Shown one piece after another: positions 19,945-21,237 of a stretch of 21,237 nucleotides of DNA. Origin of the DNA: Zygnema circumcarinatum. Lineage: Eukaryota > Streptophyta > Zygnematophyceae > Zygnematales > Zygnemataceae. The position numbers were made by a program, and so were the translations under genes. The notes below the pieces were generated by a model that ran no database searches, was not told where the DNA came from, and saw only the letters and a program-made list of their open reading frames with translations. The DNA lies in assembly GCA_037447605.1 (NCBI GenBank), contig CM074812.1, positions 1,094,649 to 1,115,885 of the forward strand, read 5' to 3'. Every line of letters starts with the position of its first letter. Positions within the stretch are counted from its first letter, which is position 1.

Positions 19945-19957
19945 TGACACGTGGCGA
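19945..19957. promoter_or_regulatory. G-box block, copy 2, within an ACGT cluster
   Basis: Second exact copy of TGACACGTGGCGA. Nearby are CCACGTGGT (about 19863), CACGTTGG, CCACGTCA and CCACGTCGG (about 20010-20040). It is distal (about 1.3 kb) to VTC2, so it may belong to an unseen gene or to mobile DNA. Confidence 0.5.
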
Positions 19958-20099
19958 CCAACTATTGGTAAATCCCGTTTCCAGTCCGGTCCGCAATTGG
20001 TAGTGACTACCACGTTGGTACCACGTCATCGCCACGTCGGCAAGTCAAGCCAGCAAGGCAATCAGGAGCCGCCGACCTCATGACGAAGCTTCGGGGCAG

Positions 20100-20880
20100 A
20101 GGGCTGGCGCTTGGGCGTTTCAAGGCGGAAAGCGGAAATCGTGATATATCGCGAAATCGCCGTCGTATCGGATTTGATCGACAGGCGTTGCCGACCGTCA
20201 CCTCTGGCAACGCCGGCAACTTTTGTCGATCTCACCACCGATACTCTGGTGATATTGCGATACCTGAACATTATCACCATGTTTTCCCTTGGCTCTCCAT
20301 GAGTTACTTACAAAACTGCTAACTTCGCTGAACTGTGACGTCGCCGCGTTCGCCGTAGCACAGAACTGTAACGACAGCATCTGTTGTCTTACAGCCTCGC
20401 TGTCCGTCGCGGCCGTCAAAGTACAACCGCCGCAAATTCCGCAGTCGGTCGGTGGCAGATCCGACGGCCGTACGGCGACAGAAAAATCGCGGCCAGTGGG
20501 CCCCCTTGAGGGCGGCCAGGGCTTCGTACGATCGTACACCTGTCCGTATTTTCAAACGTCCGTACGCACGTCCGCCGACCGTTTTGGGCCGTTGTAGCAC
20601 GGATCCGCGCCCGGACGGATCCGCGCCCGTTCAGTTGTACTTGACATGTTCATATTCAGTGTCACGGATCGGCCTGATCCAGGAATTGCCGACGGAAAAT
20701 GTGAGACGGCGGCGCCATTTGTTGGCGGCCCACGGGACAGCAAACCATCCAGCTAGGCGCACTCGGAAGCGCCGCAAGATGCCGCCGATTGTCAGCAGTT
20801 GACCTATCCGAAGGCTCCACGCAGTCAGTCAGGCCACTCAGTGGGCAGTTGGCCAATCAGGGACTGTCACTACTAAGGCT
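20100..20880. other. CpG-rich intergenic region; no gene seen
   Basis: All frames here are short and without recognised motifs. It contains CGTACG/GTACGG words (20466-20575) and two copies of ACGGATCCGCGCCCG at 20599-20613 and 20615-20629 (period 16). I see no RNA gene. Confidence 0.45.
20599..20629. repeat. Two 15-bp direct repeats, period 16
   Basis: ACGGATCCGCGCCCG appears twice with a single G between the copies. Minor tandem duplication. Confidence 0.9.
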
Positions 20881-21237
20881 CAAGATCTATTGTCAGTGTT
20901 AGGTAGATGGGATGTCAGTGATGCTTGTTTGTCTTTTAGTGCTGGGCTTAGTATTTGTATTTGCTGTGTGGTTTGTTGTCTTGTTCTTCTCTTCTTCCTC
21001 TTCAGTTCCAGCAACAGATGCTAAGTGTGAGAGAGAGAGAGAGTTCCATGCCATAGATAGAGAGAGAGAGAGAAAGAGTCTTCTTGCTGATAGCATTTAG
21101 ACGTCCCATTCAGCCCAGCTAGACAAAGATTTCAGTGAGAAGATCCTTTCATTGTAATGACTATCCCCAGCCAACCGCTGGCTGGGGTGACTTTCCAAAA
21201 TACAACCTTTATCTAAGTTGAGTCCTGTTTTCCCTTT
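20880..21237 (+). mobile_element. Possible LTR fragment at the right edge
   Basis: A T-rich stretch, two GA microsatellites (about 21028-21043 and 21058-21073), then TTGTAATGAC followed by a perfect hairpin CCCCAGCCA-ACCGC-TGGCTGGGG (21165-21187) and CCTTTATC. Hairpins of this kind near the polyadenylation site are common in plant LTRs. No TG...CA boundary, primer site or gag/pol frame is visible, so this is weak. Confidence 0.3.

Overview
The window is nuclear DNA of a green plant of the streptophyte lineage. Every recognisable gene is a plant-type gene broken by spliceosomal introns (GT-AG, with one probable GC-AG), and two products are plastid-associated. Intron sizes, mixed GC content and the form of the proteins suggest a bryophyte or streptophyte alga rather than a flowering plant, but I cannot name the species. 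All exon models come from reading frames, splice signals, phase agreement and remembered family sequences; no search was run.

Layout. (1) About 494-2264, minus: the 5' part (four exons) of glutathione synthetase (GSH2), running off the left edge; bases 1-19 are an A run. (2) About 2265-3866: a divergent promoter region with ACGT boxes, a hairpin and GATACG-type repeats. (3) 3867-8382, plus: a plastid RNA polymerase sigma factor in seven exons. (4) About 9018-9881: a compact element with terminal inverted repeats that is packed with 17-bp palindromes at quantised spacing. It is followed by what looks like a retrotransposon 3' tail (about 9895-10260) and a small inverted-repeat element (10289-10381). 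(5) 11535-13830, minus: HEI10, the meiotic crossover RING protein, in six exons. (6) 15447-17860, minus: GDP-L-galactose phosphorylase (VTC2/GGP), in six exons. Its leader of about 750 nt carries a long upstream reading frame with no AUG. (7) About 18600-20100: the VTC2 promoter side, with a TATA box, two copies of a 13-bp G-box block, an 83-bp-period tandem duplication and a 32-bp palindrome. (8) About 20100-21237: no gene seen; the last 360 bases look like part of an LTR.

How the genes relate. GSH2 makes glutathione and VTC2 catalyses the committed step of ascorbate synthesis, so two antioxidant genes lie within 18 kb. The sigma factor serves plastid transcription and HEI10 acts in meiosis, so I see no operon-like logic. 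The most promising observations are the non-AUG upstream reading frame of VTC2, the phased palindrome element, and a histidine-to-glutamine change beside the catalytic histidine of VTC2.
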